Below, piece after piece: positions 51,840 to 60,493 of a stretch of DNA of 64,000 nt (position 1 is its first letter; each line of letters starts with the position of its first letter). This DNA is from CAITJF01 sp032654645. GTDB taxonomy: Bacteria > Pseudomonadota > Gammaproteobacteria > Burkholderiales > Gallionellaceae. The DNA lies in assembly GCA_032654645.1 (NCBI GenBank), contig JAULAW010000002.1, positions 17,170 through 81,169 of the forward strand. The letters are read 5' to 3'. The notes beneath the pieces are model-generated. The model did not search any database, had not been told where the DNA came from, and saw only the letters and a program-made list of their open reading frames with translations. The position numbers were made by a program, and so were the translations under genes.

Positions 51840-52340
51840 ATGCATAACCCATCAACAACAGCAACTGAAGCTGATAACCATTCCATTACAACGGATGCCT
51901 CCTGCACCGAGGAATCTATTGTGAAAAAGGCTCTTTCGACCCGGCTCGCGCAGATAATCGGCAGCGAATCGGTTGCTTCGTTTGCGCGTAGAAGTGGCGT
52001 TGGCGAAAGTCTGTTGCGCAAATACCTCAAGGGGGCACAGCCAAATGCTCAGAACTTGGTTCTGTTGGCTGATGCAGGCGGTGCATCGGTTGATTGGCTC
52101 GCGACAGGGCGTCTACCTCGAACCCGTGCTGAAGTCCATTTGGCTTTTCCAGAGAGTTCTAGCGCCGCCACAGGGAATGATGAGTTCCTTATACTTACTC
52201 GTTATCGTCAGGCTGATCCAGAACAGCGGGCTGCTATTCACGCCCTGCTTGAAGCCATTGCCAACCCTGGAGGTATGGCTTGGTACAAGCTAGGTGAAGC
52301 AATTGCCAAAATTGCTAACATATTTCCACGCAAGCGTTAG
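51840..52340 (+). CDS. Phage repressor-like XRE regulator
   Basis: About 166 residues from the ATG at 51840, which has AAAAGG upstream. Helix-turn-helix LAQIIGSESVASFARRSGVGESLLRKYLKG, then VLLADAGGASVDWLATGRLPRTRAE, the pattern of C-type repressors of Mu-like phages. The C-terminal part is shorter than in intact LexA-type repressors and shows no clear Ser/Lys autoprotease motif. Phage remnant. Confidence 0.75.
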   Translation: MHNPSTTATEADNHSITTDASCTEESIVKKALSTRLAQIIGSESVASFARRSGVGESLLRKYLKGAQPNAQNLVLLADAGGASVDWLATGRLPRTRAEVHLAFPESSSAATGNDEFLILTRYRQADPEQRAAIHALLEAIANPGGMAWYKLGEAIAKIANIFPRKR

Positions 52341-52431
52341 TATCGTCGCCTATCGGGTAGAAGGCATGGTCACCCCCCGCCAACCGCCAACACCGCCGGA
52401 CATTCTGTTCATTGACGGAGCACACTCCACC

Positions 52432-52574
52432 GTCTTGCGGATGCGCCGGTTTTGGTCGTCGTAGTCGTAGCTCTGCGCCAGCTGCCCGGTCCGGGTGATC
52501 TGCGCGGTGCGCCCGAGGAAGTCGTAGGCCGTCGCGGTCACCGTGGCGCCGGTGCAGGCGGTGGTGCTGCCGTT
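52432..52574 (-). pseudogene. Rhs core fragment
   Basis: About 143 bp encoding TACTGATVTATAYDFLG and DYDDQNRRIRKTV, matching the core of the Rhs cassettes downstream. Both ends are sharp junctions to unrelated DNA. It is the outermost trace of the Rhs cassette array. Confidence 0.85.
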
Positions 52575-52730
52575 TGTTTCTCAAAAAACCTTGGATCAGA
52601 GAATATAAGATAAATTGTTTGTCCTGGATGGACAGTAAAACTAAATATCATCATTTCAGTCAATACTTGGTAAGTCGCTTTAATGTACGCCTCTTTAAAC
52701 TCAGCCATGCCCTGTAAACTTTCAATAGCT
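52575..52730 (-). pseudogene. Immunity-like gene, 3' half (split by IS1182)
   Basis: About 52 codons reading RAIESLQGMAEFKEAYIKAT... to RFFEKQ before joining the Rhs fragment. It is in frame with the 5' half at 54359-54545 once the IS and one CTAG copy are removed. It contains a hydrophobic stretch (VLTEMMIFSFTV). Confidence 0.7.
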
Positions 52731-54358
52731 CTAGCAGCCTGTCTGGCTTCCACGATAAAAAATATCGTAAACAACCAACAAATTACAGTTGCGGTGCGGT
52801 ATAATTACGCTTGTTAATCAATAAGTTGAATATAATTCCATGAGCCGCTTCAAGCCGATCAAACGTGACATGAACTACCTGTTCCCGCCTTCGATGAGCG
52901 ACTGGCTACCGGAGCATCACTTGTCGCGATTTGTTGTTGAGATTGTCGATCAGCTGGACCTGAAGCCCATGGAACGCGCCTACGGCACCAGCGGGAGCGA
53001 TCCGTATCACCCGGCATTGCTGCTGTCCGTTCTGGTTTACGGCTACGCCACGGGCGTGTTCTCCAGCCGCAAGCTGGAAAACGCCACCTACGATTCGGTC
53101 GCCTTCCGCTTTGTGGCCGCAGACGAGCACCCCGACCACAACACGCTGAACACCTTCCGCAAACGGTTCCTGAAAGAGATCGAAGGGCTGATGGTGCAAG
53201 TCCTGTTGATCGCCCGCACCCTGGGCGTGCTCAACCTCGGCAACATCGCGCTGGACGGCAGCAAGATCAAAGCCAACGCATCCAAACACAGCGCCATGAG
53301 TTACGGGCACATCAATAAGCTGGAAGAACAACTGAAATGCGAAGTAAAGAAGCTCATGGAGCTGGCCGAAGCGGCGGACAACGAGAAGATACCGGACGGC
53401 ATGAACCTGCCCGACGAGATCGCCCGCCGCGAAGATCGCCTCAAGGCTATCGCCGGGGCTAAAGCCAAGATCGAAGAGCGCGCCAAAGAACGGTTCGAGC
53501 AAGAGCAAGCCGACTACCAGGCCAAGCTTGCCAAGCGCGAAGCGAAGGCAAAGGAAAGCGGAAACAAACCTCGGGGCAAACCTCCTGCTCCCCCTGTGGA
53601 AGGCGCGCAGGACAAAGACCAGATCAACCTCACCGACGAAGAATCGCGCATCATGAAAGTATCCGACGGCGGGTTCGACCAGTGCTACAACAGCCAGATT
53701 GCGGTGGACATGGACAGCATGCTGATCGTGACGAGCAACACCGTGCAGGCGTGCAACGACAAGCAGCAAGTCGAACCGATACTCGAACAGCTCAAGGCAT
53801 TGCCGGTCGAGCTGGGCAAGCCCGGCAATCTGGTCGCGGACACGGGTTATTTCTCGGAGGCCAACGTCAATGCCTGCGGCGAACAGAAAATCACCCCGTT
53901 GATCGCGGTGAAGCGCGAGGAACACCACCCCGACCCGATGGCGCGATTCACCGAGCCGCCGCCACTATCGGCGGATGCCACGGAGGTCGAGAAGATGCGC
54001 CATTTGCTGCTGACGATGGCGGGGCGGGCACTCTATGCGAAACGCAAATGCACGGTGGAACCGGTGTTCGGCATCATCAAGGCGATACTGGGATTCCGGC
54101 AATTCTCGTTGCGGGGATTGGAAAACGTCAGCGGCGAGTTTAATCTGGTCGCGATGGCGTGGAATTTGAAGCGAATGTTCGTGTTGGCGGGGTAGTTTTG
54201 AGCGGCAACGAGGCGATTTGCGATGAAAATGACCGTTATCAAGCGACCAAAAACAGTTTGATGAGAAACTGAAAATGCAATTTATGAAATCACGATCAAA
54301 TCCGCTCGGCAAGTCCGAGTTGTTGTTGAGATTAACGGGAAGCCAGACAGGCTGCTAG
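52731..54358 (+). mobile_element. IS1182-family insertion sequence
   Basis: A 1.63-kb element. The outer 21 bp at each end (52731-52751 and 54338-54358) are perfect inverted repeats, starting CTAGCAGCCTGTCTGG. The outermost CTAG is most likely a 4-bp target duplication, giving IS limits of 52735-54354. It splits one small gene. Confidence 0.85.
52840..54195 (+). CDS. IS1182-family transposase
   Basis: A 451-residue DDE transposase: MSRFKPIKRDMNYLFPPSMSDWLPEHHL, NIALDGSKIKANASKH, LVADTGYFSEANVNA and CTVEPVFGIIKAILGFRQF are characteristic. Intact with all core segments. It carries a long charged insert rich in Lys/Glu/Ala (about 165-255), normal for the family. It reads opposite to the surrounding Rhs genes. 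Confidence 0.93.
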   Translation: MSRFKPIKRDMNYLFPPSMSDWLPEHHLSRFVVEIVDQLDLKPMERAYGTSGSDPYHPALLLSVLVYGYATGVFSSRKLENATYDSVAFRFVAADEHPDHNTLNTFRKRFLKEIEGLMVQVLLIARTLGVLNLGNIALDGSKIKANASKHSAMSYGHINKLEEQLKCEVKKLMELAEAADNEKIPDGMNLPDEIARREDRLKAIAGAKAKIEERAKERFEQEQADYQAKLAKREAKAKESGNKPRGKPPAPPVEGAQDKDQINLTDEESRIMKVSDGGFDQCYNSQIAVDMDSMLIVTSNTVQACNDKQQVEPILEQLKALPVELGKPGNLVADTGYFSEANVNACGEQKITPLIAVKREEHHPDPMARFTEPPPLSADATEVEKMRHLLLTMAGRALYAKRKCTVEPVFGIIKAILGFRQFSLRGLENVSGEFNLVAMAWNLKRMFVLAG

Positions 54359-54545
54359 CAGAATTATTTTTCCTTAATTCCTCAACTGCATATTTCATTA
54401 ACCTAATATCGCCACCTACTAGTGCAATTTTCTCCTTTTCCGCCCGAGTAAATGCTAAATAGTAACCCGCAGTAAATAGCCCCCAAGCAACTAACACACC
54501 CGTAAGGGCAAGCAGCAATCTGCCTAATAGAAGTCTTTTAGCCAT
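54359..54545 (-). pseudogene. Immunity-like membrane protein gene, 5' half (split by IS1182)
   Basis: Starts at the ATG 54545 (MAKRLLLGRLLLALTG), which has AAAGGA upstream, 19 bp after the stop of Rhs cassette 1. One N-terminal transmembrane helix, then VGGDIRLMKYAVEELRKNNSA, where the IS enters. Joined to 52575-52730 it gives a single open frame of about 115 or more residues. By position it is the immunity candidate for cassette 1. Confidence 0.7.
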
Positions 54546-54563
54546 CACCCAATCCTTTATTCG

Positions 54564-56060
54564 CTAACCACCAGGAGAAGCAGCGGCACAGGAACTTTGA
54601 GTCCCACCACACTTCTTCCCGCCCAGTGTGAAACAATCGACTGCCCACATATCCCACTCTTCTTTGCAGGTGTACGAATGCATCACACCTCGCTTCGCCA
54701 TGCATTCGAGTATTCCACGCCGAGCCCTCGCAGAACAATCCTCACCTATTTCCATGCATGTGCTTTGATCCGGCCCACCAACTAATCCGGGAACCGCAGC
54801 CAATCCAAACGGATCAGTAAAGTTGACCGGGTTCCCCCCGACATACGCATACAGGTTGATCCCGCCCCTCAACTCGATCGGGTCCCGCTGCGTGAACCTG
54901 CCGTTCGCCGGGTCGTAATACCTGGCCCGGTAGTAGATGAACCCGGTTCCCGTCGTTGGCGTGCCGTCCTGTTCCCGCCCGGTGTAGCCGTAGAGCGGGA
55001 TCGCCCCGCTGCCGACCAGTTTTTCGCCCCAGGCATCGAAGCGTTCCGTGTCCGTGGTGCCCGCCGTGGTGGACATGGCGACGATGGAACCCAGCCCGTC
55101 CTGGTGGAAATAGCGCGGCCCCGCCGGGTCGTTCGCCGCAGGCTGCCAGGCCAGCGGCGCGTCCGTCGCCGCCCCGTGGGTGATGAAGCCGGTGGCCGCC
55201 GCCCAGCCGTTGGCGTATTCGGCGAGGATGTCTTCTCCCTGATACAGGTAATTGTTCACCACCGTGCCCACCGTCTTGCGGATGCGCCGGTTCTGGTCGT
55301 CGTAGTCGTAGCTCTGCGCCGGCTGCCCGGTTTTGGTGATCTGCGCGGTGCGCCCGAGGAAGTCGTAGGCCGCCGCGGTCACCGTGGCGCCGGTGCAGGC
55401 GGTGGCAGTCCGGGTGACCGTGCCGCCGGTGCATTGCTGGGTGAGGTTGCCGTTGGCGTCGTACACCATGCCGCCTGCCAGTGTGCCGGTGGCGCTGCCG
55501 CCCCTCAGTTCGTTGTTCTGGTTGGCCGCGTCAAAGATCGAATATACCGATGTGGTCGCCCCCTGCGCGTCGGTGGTCAGCACCGCCGTGCGGTTGTTGA
55601 GGGTGTCGTACTGGTATGCGCTCTGCACGCCGCCCGCCGTGGTGGAAACCAGGCGCATCAGGTCGTCGTAAACGTAGTCGGTGATGTCGGTGACGCCATT
55701 GATGGTTTCGGCATGCTGGATGCGGTTCCTGAATCCGTCGTAGAGATAATCGTGCTGGCTGACCAGATCGGCGTCCGTGTAGCTGCGCCGGTTCTTGACC
55801 CGGCTGAGCGTGCCGTCCGGGTTGTAGCCGAACTGGGTGTTGATGCCGTTGGGGAACCATTTTTCAGCGAGGCGGCCACCGGCGTCCCAGGCCAGCGAGA
55901 TGTAATCCCCGTTGGGGGCGTAAACCCCGCTCAGCCGCCCCAGAGGATCATACTGGTAGTTGACGACCTGGCCGTCGCTCAGGGCCAGCCGGTTCAACCG
56001 CCCGCCATCGCTCCAGCTATAGGTGAGGGTTTTGCTCCCTCGGTTGTCATGAACAATCAA
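54564..56060 (-). CDS. Displaced Rhs C-terminal cassette 1, Cys-rich tip
   Basis: 498 residues: about 415 of Rhs core with YD-type repeats (YQYDPLGRLSGVYAPNG, YDFLGRTAQITKTG, GYTGREQDGTPTTGTGFIYYRARYYDP), then the conserved boundary GGNPVNFTDPFGL and a unique tip of about 80 residues with eight Cys (QSTCMEIGEDCSARARRGIL, YTCKEEWDMWAVDCF, GKKCGGTQSSC). It lacks the N-terminal part needed for secretion, so it is probably a silent reserve cassette. The local ATG (56060) may be fortuitous. Confidence 0.85.
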   Translation of the reverse strand: MIVHDNRGSKTLTYSWSDGGRLNRLALSDGQVVNYQYDPLGRLSGVYAPNGDYISLAWDAGGRLAEKWFPNGINTQFGYNPDGTLSRVKNRRSYTDADLVSQHDYLYDGFRNRIQHAETINGVTDITDYVYDDLMRLVSTTAGGVQSAYQYDTLNNRTAVLTTDAQGATTSVYSIFDAANQNNELRGGSATGTLAGGMVYDANGNLTQQCTGGTVTRTATACTGATVTAAAYDFLGRTAQITKTGQPAQSYDYDDQNRRIRKTVGTVVNNYLYQGEDILAEYANGWAAATGFITHGAATDAPLAWQPAANDPAGPRYFHQDGLGSIVAMSTTAGTTDTERFDAWGEKLVGSGAIPLYGYTGREQDGTPTTGTGFIYYRARYYDPANGRFTQRDPIELRGGINLYAYVGGNPVNFTDPFGLAAVPGLVGGPDQSTCMEIGEDCSARARRGILECMAKRGVMHSYTCKEEWDMWAVDCFTLGGKKCGGTQSSCAAASPGG

Positions 56061-56151
56061 TTTGGCTTTGATGTAGGAGTCTGAATCAGACTTGAAAAAT
56101 TATTGCGATGCTGGCCCCCTATCACTGGAGTACGCCCCTATTGATTCTGCG

Positions 56152-56553
56152 TTATATCTTTTCTTGTATTGATTTATTGTATCTACTCGCTAATGGACCT
56201 AACAGCAAACCATCTATATTTGCATTAAAGTCCTCCCCATTTTCACCCTGTAGTTCTTGCTCTTTACTTAGGGTCATTAAATAAGTATCAATAACTAATA
56301 TCCCATGAAAAATAGCCTCTAATGCATCCCTACCAACTACTAAATGCCGAGTGATTTCAGCGCCAGTTTGCACAGTGCACCCGTACTGTGCAAAGTCAGT
56401 ATCGATAGGTCTCTCTGATCTCAATAGTTTACGTGGTATTGATATTGCGACGAAAATATCTCTCCATGATGCATTGGGTATATCGCGACATTTTGCCCGA
56501 TACTTTCGGTTTGCTATCCAGCTTATTTCATTTGATGAAATCTCAGTGACCAT
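56152..56553 (-). CDS. Putative immunity protein for Rhs cassette 2
   Basis: A 133-residue soluble protein with no recognised family. It starts at an ATG (56553) inside the end of the Rhs cassette 2 gene (11-bp overlap), so it is translationally coupled to that toxin tip. Central segment ETRHLVVGRDALEAIFHGILVIDTYLMTL-like (TGAEITRHLVVGRDALEAIF). Position immediately after a toxin tip is the main evidence for an immunity role. Confidence 0.6.
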   Translation of the reverse strand: MVTEISSNEISWIANRKYRAKCRDIPNASWRDIFVAISIPRKLLRSERPIDTDFAQYGCTVQTGAEITRHLVVGRDALEAIFHGILVIDTYLMTLSKEQELQGENGEDFNANIDGLLLGPLASRYNKSIQEKI

Positions 56554-57952
56554 ACTTGCTATCGCAACCAATCAGACATAATTCAAGCTCTGCCAACATA
56601 TCTGCAACACAAATTTCATAATCTGGGTCTCCTTTCCCCTGAGGATGCTTTAACTCACAAAGCAAATTTTTAGTTTTAGCTGTTGCTATGCAGCCCAATA
56701 CACAAGCATCATAGGAAGCCGCATTACATGCACTAGCCATCATAGCGATTGCGTATTTAATTTGAGTGGCAATAATTGCTGCAGCCCCTATAAATATAAT
56801 TTCAGCTCCAATGACTCCTGCCACTTCGCCAGTCGGGTCAACTCTATTGACCGGATTCCCCCCGACATAGGTGTACAGGTTAATCCCGCCCCTCAACTCA
56901 ATCGGATCCCGCTGCGTGAACCTGCCGTTCGCCGGGTCGTAATATCTGGCCCGGTAGTAGATCATCCCGGTTCCCGTGGTCGGCGTGCCGTCCTGTTCCC
57001 GCCCGGTGTAGCCGTAAATCGGGATCGCCCCGCTGCCGAGCAGCTTTGCTCCCCAGGCATCAAAGCGTTCCGTGTCCGTGGTGCCCGCAGTGGTGGACAT
57101 GGCGACGATGGAACCCAGCCCGTCCTGGTGGAAATAGCGCGGCCCGATCGGGTCGCTCGCGGCGGGCTGCCAGGCCAGCGGCACGTCCGTCGTCGCCCCG
57201 TGGGTGATGAAGCCGGTGGCCGCCGCCCAGCCGTTGGCGTATTCGGCCAGGATGTCTTCTCCCTGATACAGGTAATTGTTCACCACCGCGCCCACCGTTT
57301 TGCGGATGCGCCGGTTCTGGTCGTCGTAGTCGTAGCTCTGCGTCGGCTGCCCGGTCCGGGTGATCTGCGCGGTGCGCCCGAGGAAGTCGTAGGCCGTCGC
57401 GGTCACCGTGGCGCCGGTGCAGGCGGTGGCGGTCCGGGTGACCGTGCCGCCGACGCATTGCTTGGCGAGGTTGCCGTTGGCGTCGTAAACCATGCCGCCG
57501 ACCAGCGGGCCGGTGGCGCTGCCGCCCCTCAGCTCTGTTTTCTGGTTGGCCGCGTCAAAGATCGAATAAACCGATGTGGTCGCCCCCTGCGCGTCGGTGG
57601 TCAGCACCGCCGTGCGGTTGTTGAGGGTGTCGTACTGGTATGCGCTCTGCACGCCGCCCGCCGTGGAGGTAACCAGGCGCATCAGGTCGTCGTAAACGTA
57701 GTCGGTCACGTCGGTGACGCCATTGATGGTTTCGGCATGCTGGATGCGGTTCCTGAATCCGTCGTAGAGATAATCGTGCTGGCTGACCAGATCGGCGTCC
57801 GTGTAGCCGCGCCGGTTCTTGACCCGGCTGAGCGTGCCGTCGGCGTTGTAGCTGAACTGGGTGTTGATGCCGTTGGGGAACCATTTTTCAGCGAGGCGGC
57901 CACCGGCGTCCCAGGCCAGCGAGATTCGGTAAGAGTTGGGCACAATATCCAA
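56543..57952 (-). CDS. Displaced Rhs C-terminal cassette 2, hydrophobic/Cys tip
   Basis: 469 residues; the Rhs core starts later than in the other cassettes (first shared residues ISLAWDAGGRLAEKWFPNGI). After GGNPVNRVDPTGEVAG comes a tip of about 90 residues: a hydrophobic helix (GAEIIFIGAAAIIATQIKYAIAMMA) then a Cys-rich end (CNAASYDACVLGCIATAKTK, LCLIGCDSKYGH). A membrane-acting or secreted toxin is possible; no family recognised. Downstream overlaps its immunity candidate. Confidence 0.82.
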   Translation of the reverse strand: MDIVPNSYRISLAWDAGGRLAEKWFPNGINTQFSYNADGTLSRVKNRRGYTDADLVSQHDYLYDGFRNRIQHAETINGVTDVTDYVYDDLMRLVTSTAGGVQSAYQYDTLNNRTAVLTTDAQGATTSVYSIFDAANQKTELRGGSATGPLVGGMVYDANGNLAKQCVGGTVTRTATACTGATVTATAYDFLGRTAQITRTGQPTQSYDYDDQNRRIRKTVGAVVNNYLYQGEDILAEYANGWAAATGFITHGATTDVPLAWQPAASDPIGPRYFHQDGLGSIVAMSTTAGTTDTERFDAWGAKLLGSGAIPIYGYTGREQDGTPTTGTGMIYYRARYYDPANGRFTQRDPIELRGGINLYTYVGGNPVNRVDPTGEVAGVIGAEIIFIGAAAIIATQIKYAIAMMASACNAASYDACVLGCIATAKTKNLLCELKHPQGKGDPDYEICVADMLAELELCLIGCDSKYGH

Positions 57953-57958
57953 CGTTCT

Positions 57959-58360
57959 CTATTCGTGTGGAACACCACGTTTCCTGTTGCGAACATAGTC
58001 CACCGCATACCCAAGCATCCCATAACAGAGTCCCCAAACGACAGCATTAATTGCTTCAATGATTACCTTCTGTGCGGGATGTGATGCAACCTCGACTCCT
58101 CGAACCAGTCCCAAATATATACCCAAGTAAAACCCGGGCGGCCCATGAATAAACTCTAACACTAGACCCATGATCCCAGGGAGAACCAGAAATGGTGAGA
58201 GAAAAAACCACGAATATAGCCCTGTGCTTAACGGAGAAACTATTGCTCCAAACGCGGCACCAGTAATGCCAAATACATTGCGCGGCACTTTGCGGCGGGC
58301 AAACCGGTAGGCAAGAAAAGGCACCAGGATCAACGCGGGAAACAACAGAATTATCCACAT
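57959..58360 (-). CDS. Putative membrane immunity protein for Rhs cassette 3
   Basis: A 133-residue protein with about four transmembrane segments (MWIILLFPALILVPFLAYRF; VFGITGAAFGAIVSPL; SWFFLSPFLVLPGIMGLVL; AVVWGLCYGMLGYAVDYV). It follows cassette 3 by 84 bp and precedes cassette 2 core sequence by a few bases. GGGG upstream of the ATG. A membrane immunity protein would fit a periplasm- or membrane-acting toxin. Confidence 0.6.
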   Translation of the reverse strand: MWIILLFPALILVPFLAYRFARRKVPRNVFGITGAAFGAIVSPLSTGLYSWFFLSPFLVLPGIMGLVLEFIHGPPGFYLGIYLGLVRGVEVASHPAQKVIIEAINAVVWGLCYGMLGYAVDYVRNRKRGVPHE

Positions 58361-58444
58361 ATGTACCCCATCAGCCCGCCACTGTTACAGTACAGTTCCA
58401 CTTTTGCATTTCCCAAAAATACTTCCATTGCCCAGACACATCAG

Positions 58445-59939
58445 CTAAAACAAAGGACAATTTCCCCAGCAGTGGAGATGTGAATCTTTAATGCACAAAA
58501 AATTGGCAGAACCCCCCGAGCATCTGCTGCACGCCGAATCAAAATCCTGTAAACACTTCCTCACACAACTCCACCAAGGTATTGGTACGGAGATGCTGCA
58601 TACCGTTTCTGCCATGGTGCAGTAATAAAAACTAGTTCCTCCGCTTTCAGCACATCTCTTGGCATAAAGCTCGCAGCCGCTAGTTCCACCACCCATGTCC
58701 GGATTAAGCCCCGTCGGATCCACTATATTGACCGGATTCCCCCCGACATAGGTGTACAGGTTAATCCCGCCCTTCAACTCGATCGGGTCCCGCTGCGTGA
58801 ACCTGCCGTTCGCCGGGTCGTAATACCTCGCCCGATAGTAGATGAACCCGGTTCCCGTGGTCGGCGTGCCGTCCTGTTCCCGCCCGGTGTAGCCGTAGAT
58901 CGGGATCGCCCCGCTGCCGACCAGCTTTGCGCCCCAGGCATCGAAGCGTTCCATGTCCGTGGTGCCGGTGGCGGTGGACATGGCGACGATGGACCCCAGC
59001 CCGTCCTGGTGGAAATAGCGCGGCCCGATCGGGTCGCTCGCGGCGGGCTGCCAGGCCAGCGGCGCGTCCGTCGCCGCCCGTGGGTGATGAAGCCGGTGGC
59101 CGCCGCCCAGCCGTTGGCGTATTCGGCGAGGATGTCTTCTCCCTGATACAGGTAATTGTTCACCACCGTGCCCACCGTCTTGCGGATGCGCCGGTTCTGG
59201 TCGTCGTAGTCGTAGCTCTGCGCCGGCTGCCCGGTTTTGGTGATCTGCGCGGTGCGCCCGAGGAAGTCGTAGGCCGCCGCGGTCACCGTGGCGCCGGTGC
59301 AGGCGGTGGCGCTCCGGGTGACCGTGCCGCCGGTGCATTGCTGGGTGAGGTTGCCGTTGGCGTCGTACACCATGCCGCCTGCCAGTGTGCCGGTGGCGCT
59401 GCCGCCCCTCAGCTCTGTTTTCTGATTGGCCGCGTCAAAGATCGAATAAACCGATGTGGTCGCCCCCTGCGCGTCGGTGGTCAGCACCGCCGTGCGGTTG
59501 TTGAGGATGTCGTACTGGTACGCGTTCGTCACGCCGCCCGCCGTGGAAGAAACCAGCCGCATCAGGTCGTCGTAAACGTAGTCGGTGACGTCATAGACGC
59601 CATTGATGGTTTCGGCATGCTGGATGCGGTTCCCGAAGCCGTCGTAGAGGTAATCGTGCTGGCTGACCAGATCGGCGTCCGTGTAGCCGCGCCGGTTCTT
59701 GACCCGGCTGAGCGTGCCGTCGGCGTTGTAGCTGAACTGGGTGTTGATGCCGTTGGGGAACCATTTTTCGGCGAGGCGGCCACCGGCGTCCCAGGCCAGC
59801 GAGATGTAATCTCCGTTGGGGGCGTAAACCCCGCTCAGCCGCCCCAAGGGATCATACTGGTAGTTGACGACCTGGCCGTCGCTCAGGGCCAGCCGGTTCA
59901 ACCGCCCGCCATCGCTCCAGCTATAGGAAAGGGTTTTTT
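58445..59939 (-). pseudogene. Displaced Rhs C-terminal cassette 3, frameshifted, Cys-rich tip
   Basis: Core begins at TLSYSWSDGGRLNRLAL and reads normally to GWAAATGFITHG. There one C is missing from a CCCC run (CGCCGCCCGTGGG at 59073-59085; cassette 1 has CGCCGCCCCGTGGG at 55168-55181), shifting the frame. The other frame continues ATDAPLAWQPAASDP through GGNPVNIVDPTGLNPD to a tip of about 85 residues with many Cys (CELYAKRCAESGG, WWSCVRKCLQDFDSACSRC, CWGNCPLF). Confidence 0.85.
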
Positions 59940-60406
59940 GGATCAATCGAGCCTGACCCAGTCGATTGATCCGACGTTCCGACGTTCGAAACATTGATTT
60001 TGTTTTTGCGCACGAATGCAGCACGTAGAAATAAAATCAAAAGTACTAGCAGTGATACCAGCCGCAATGCGAAAGTCGAATAGCTTGGAGTGTCCAAAAA
60101 GGTCAGTGATTTTACCGTTGAAACTGCAATACAAGGCACCCCAACTATGATGAAGATTTGATGCAAAATAAAATATGGTTTACGTTGCAGCCATTTATCA
60201 GGTGTAACAATGCCGACGAGAAAACTTAAAAGTGGTATTGCTGACATCGCTGTATCGAATAAATATTCTCTGGAAAAGGTAATATCAGCAAACCACAGCA
60301 AACCGATTATGCTTAGTTGAAAATAAAAAAATGCTATATATCGGAGCAGAAGCCTATCAATTTGTCCTGCAAGTTTTATTAATTTTAAATAGCAATCTTT
60401 AAACAT
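59921..60406 (-). CDS. Putative membrane immunity protein for the phospholipase-tipped Rhs
   Basis: A 161-residue protein with four hydrophobic helices (YIAFFYFQLSIIGLLWFADI; AMSAIPLLSFLVGIVT; FILHQIFIIVGVPCIAVSTV; LRLVSLLVLLILFLRAAFV). It follows the main rhs gene by 87 bp. Its last codons (DPKNPFL-stop) are read from the start of the cassette 3 Rhs block, showing that the cassette junction runs through its 3' end. A membrane protein is a sensible protector against a phospholipase. Confidence 0.6.
   Translation of the reverse strand: MFKDCYLKLIKLAGQIDRLLLRYIAFFYFQLSIIGLLWFADITFSREYLFDTAMSAIPLLSFLVGIVTPDKWLQRKPYFILHQIFIIVGVPCIAVSTVKSLTFLDTPSYSTFALRLVSLLVLLILFLRAAFVRKNKINVSNVGTSDQSTGSGSIDPKNPFL
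59940..59972. repeat. 11-bp inverted repeat at a cassette junction
   Basis: GGATCAATCGA (59940-59950) and TCGATTGATCC (59962-59972), 11-nt spacer. It lies exactly between the immunity gene of the active locus and the start of the cassette 3 Rhs homology. No T run follows on the minus strand, so it is not an obvious terminator. Confidence 0.5.
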
Positions 60407-60493
60407 GACGAACTCGAATTGCTTTGCTTTGAATGCAAAGAGTTAAGTGGCAGCCTGCAACCACTCGCTCTATTAACATAAGAGTCATTCGCC

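Noticed and set aside
55104..56084. Long plus-strand open frames antisense to the Rhs cores (also 56762-58084, 58927-59997, 60749-62764)
   Set aside because: They mirror the GC-rich Rhs coding strand, repeat with each cassette, and show no protein family features.
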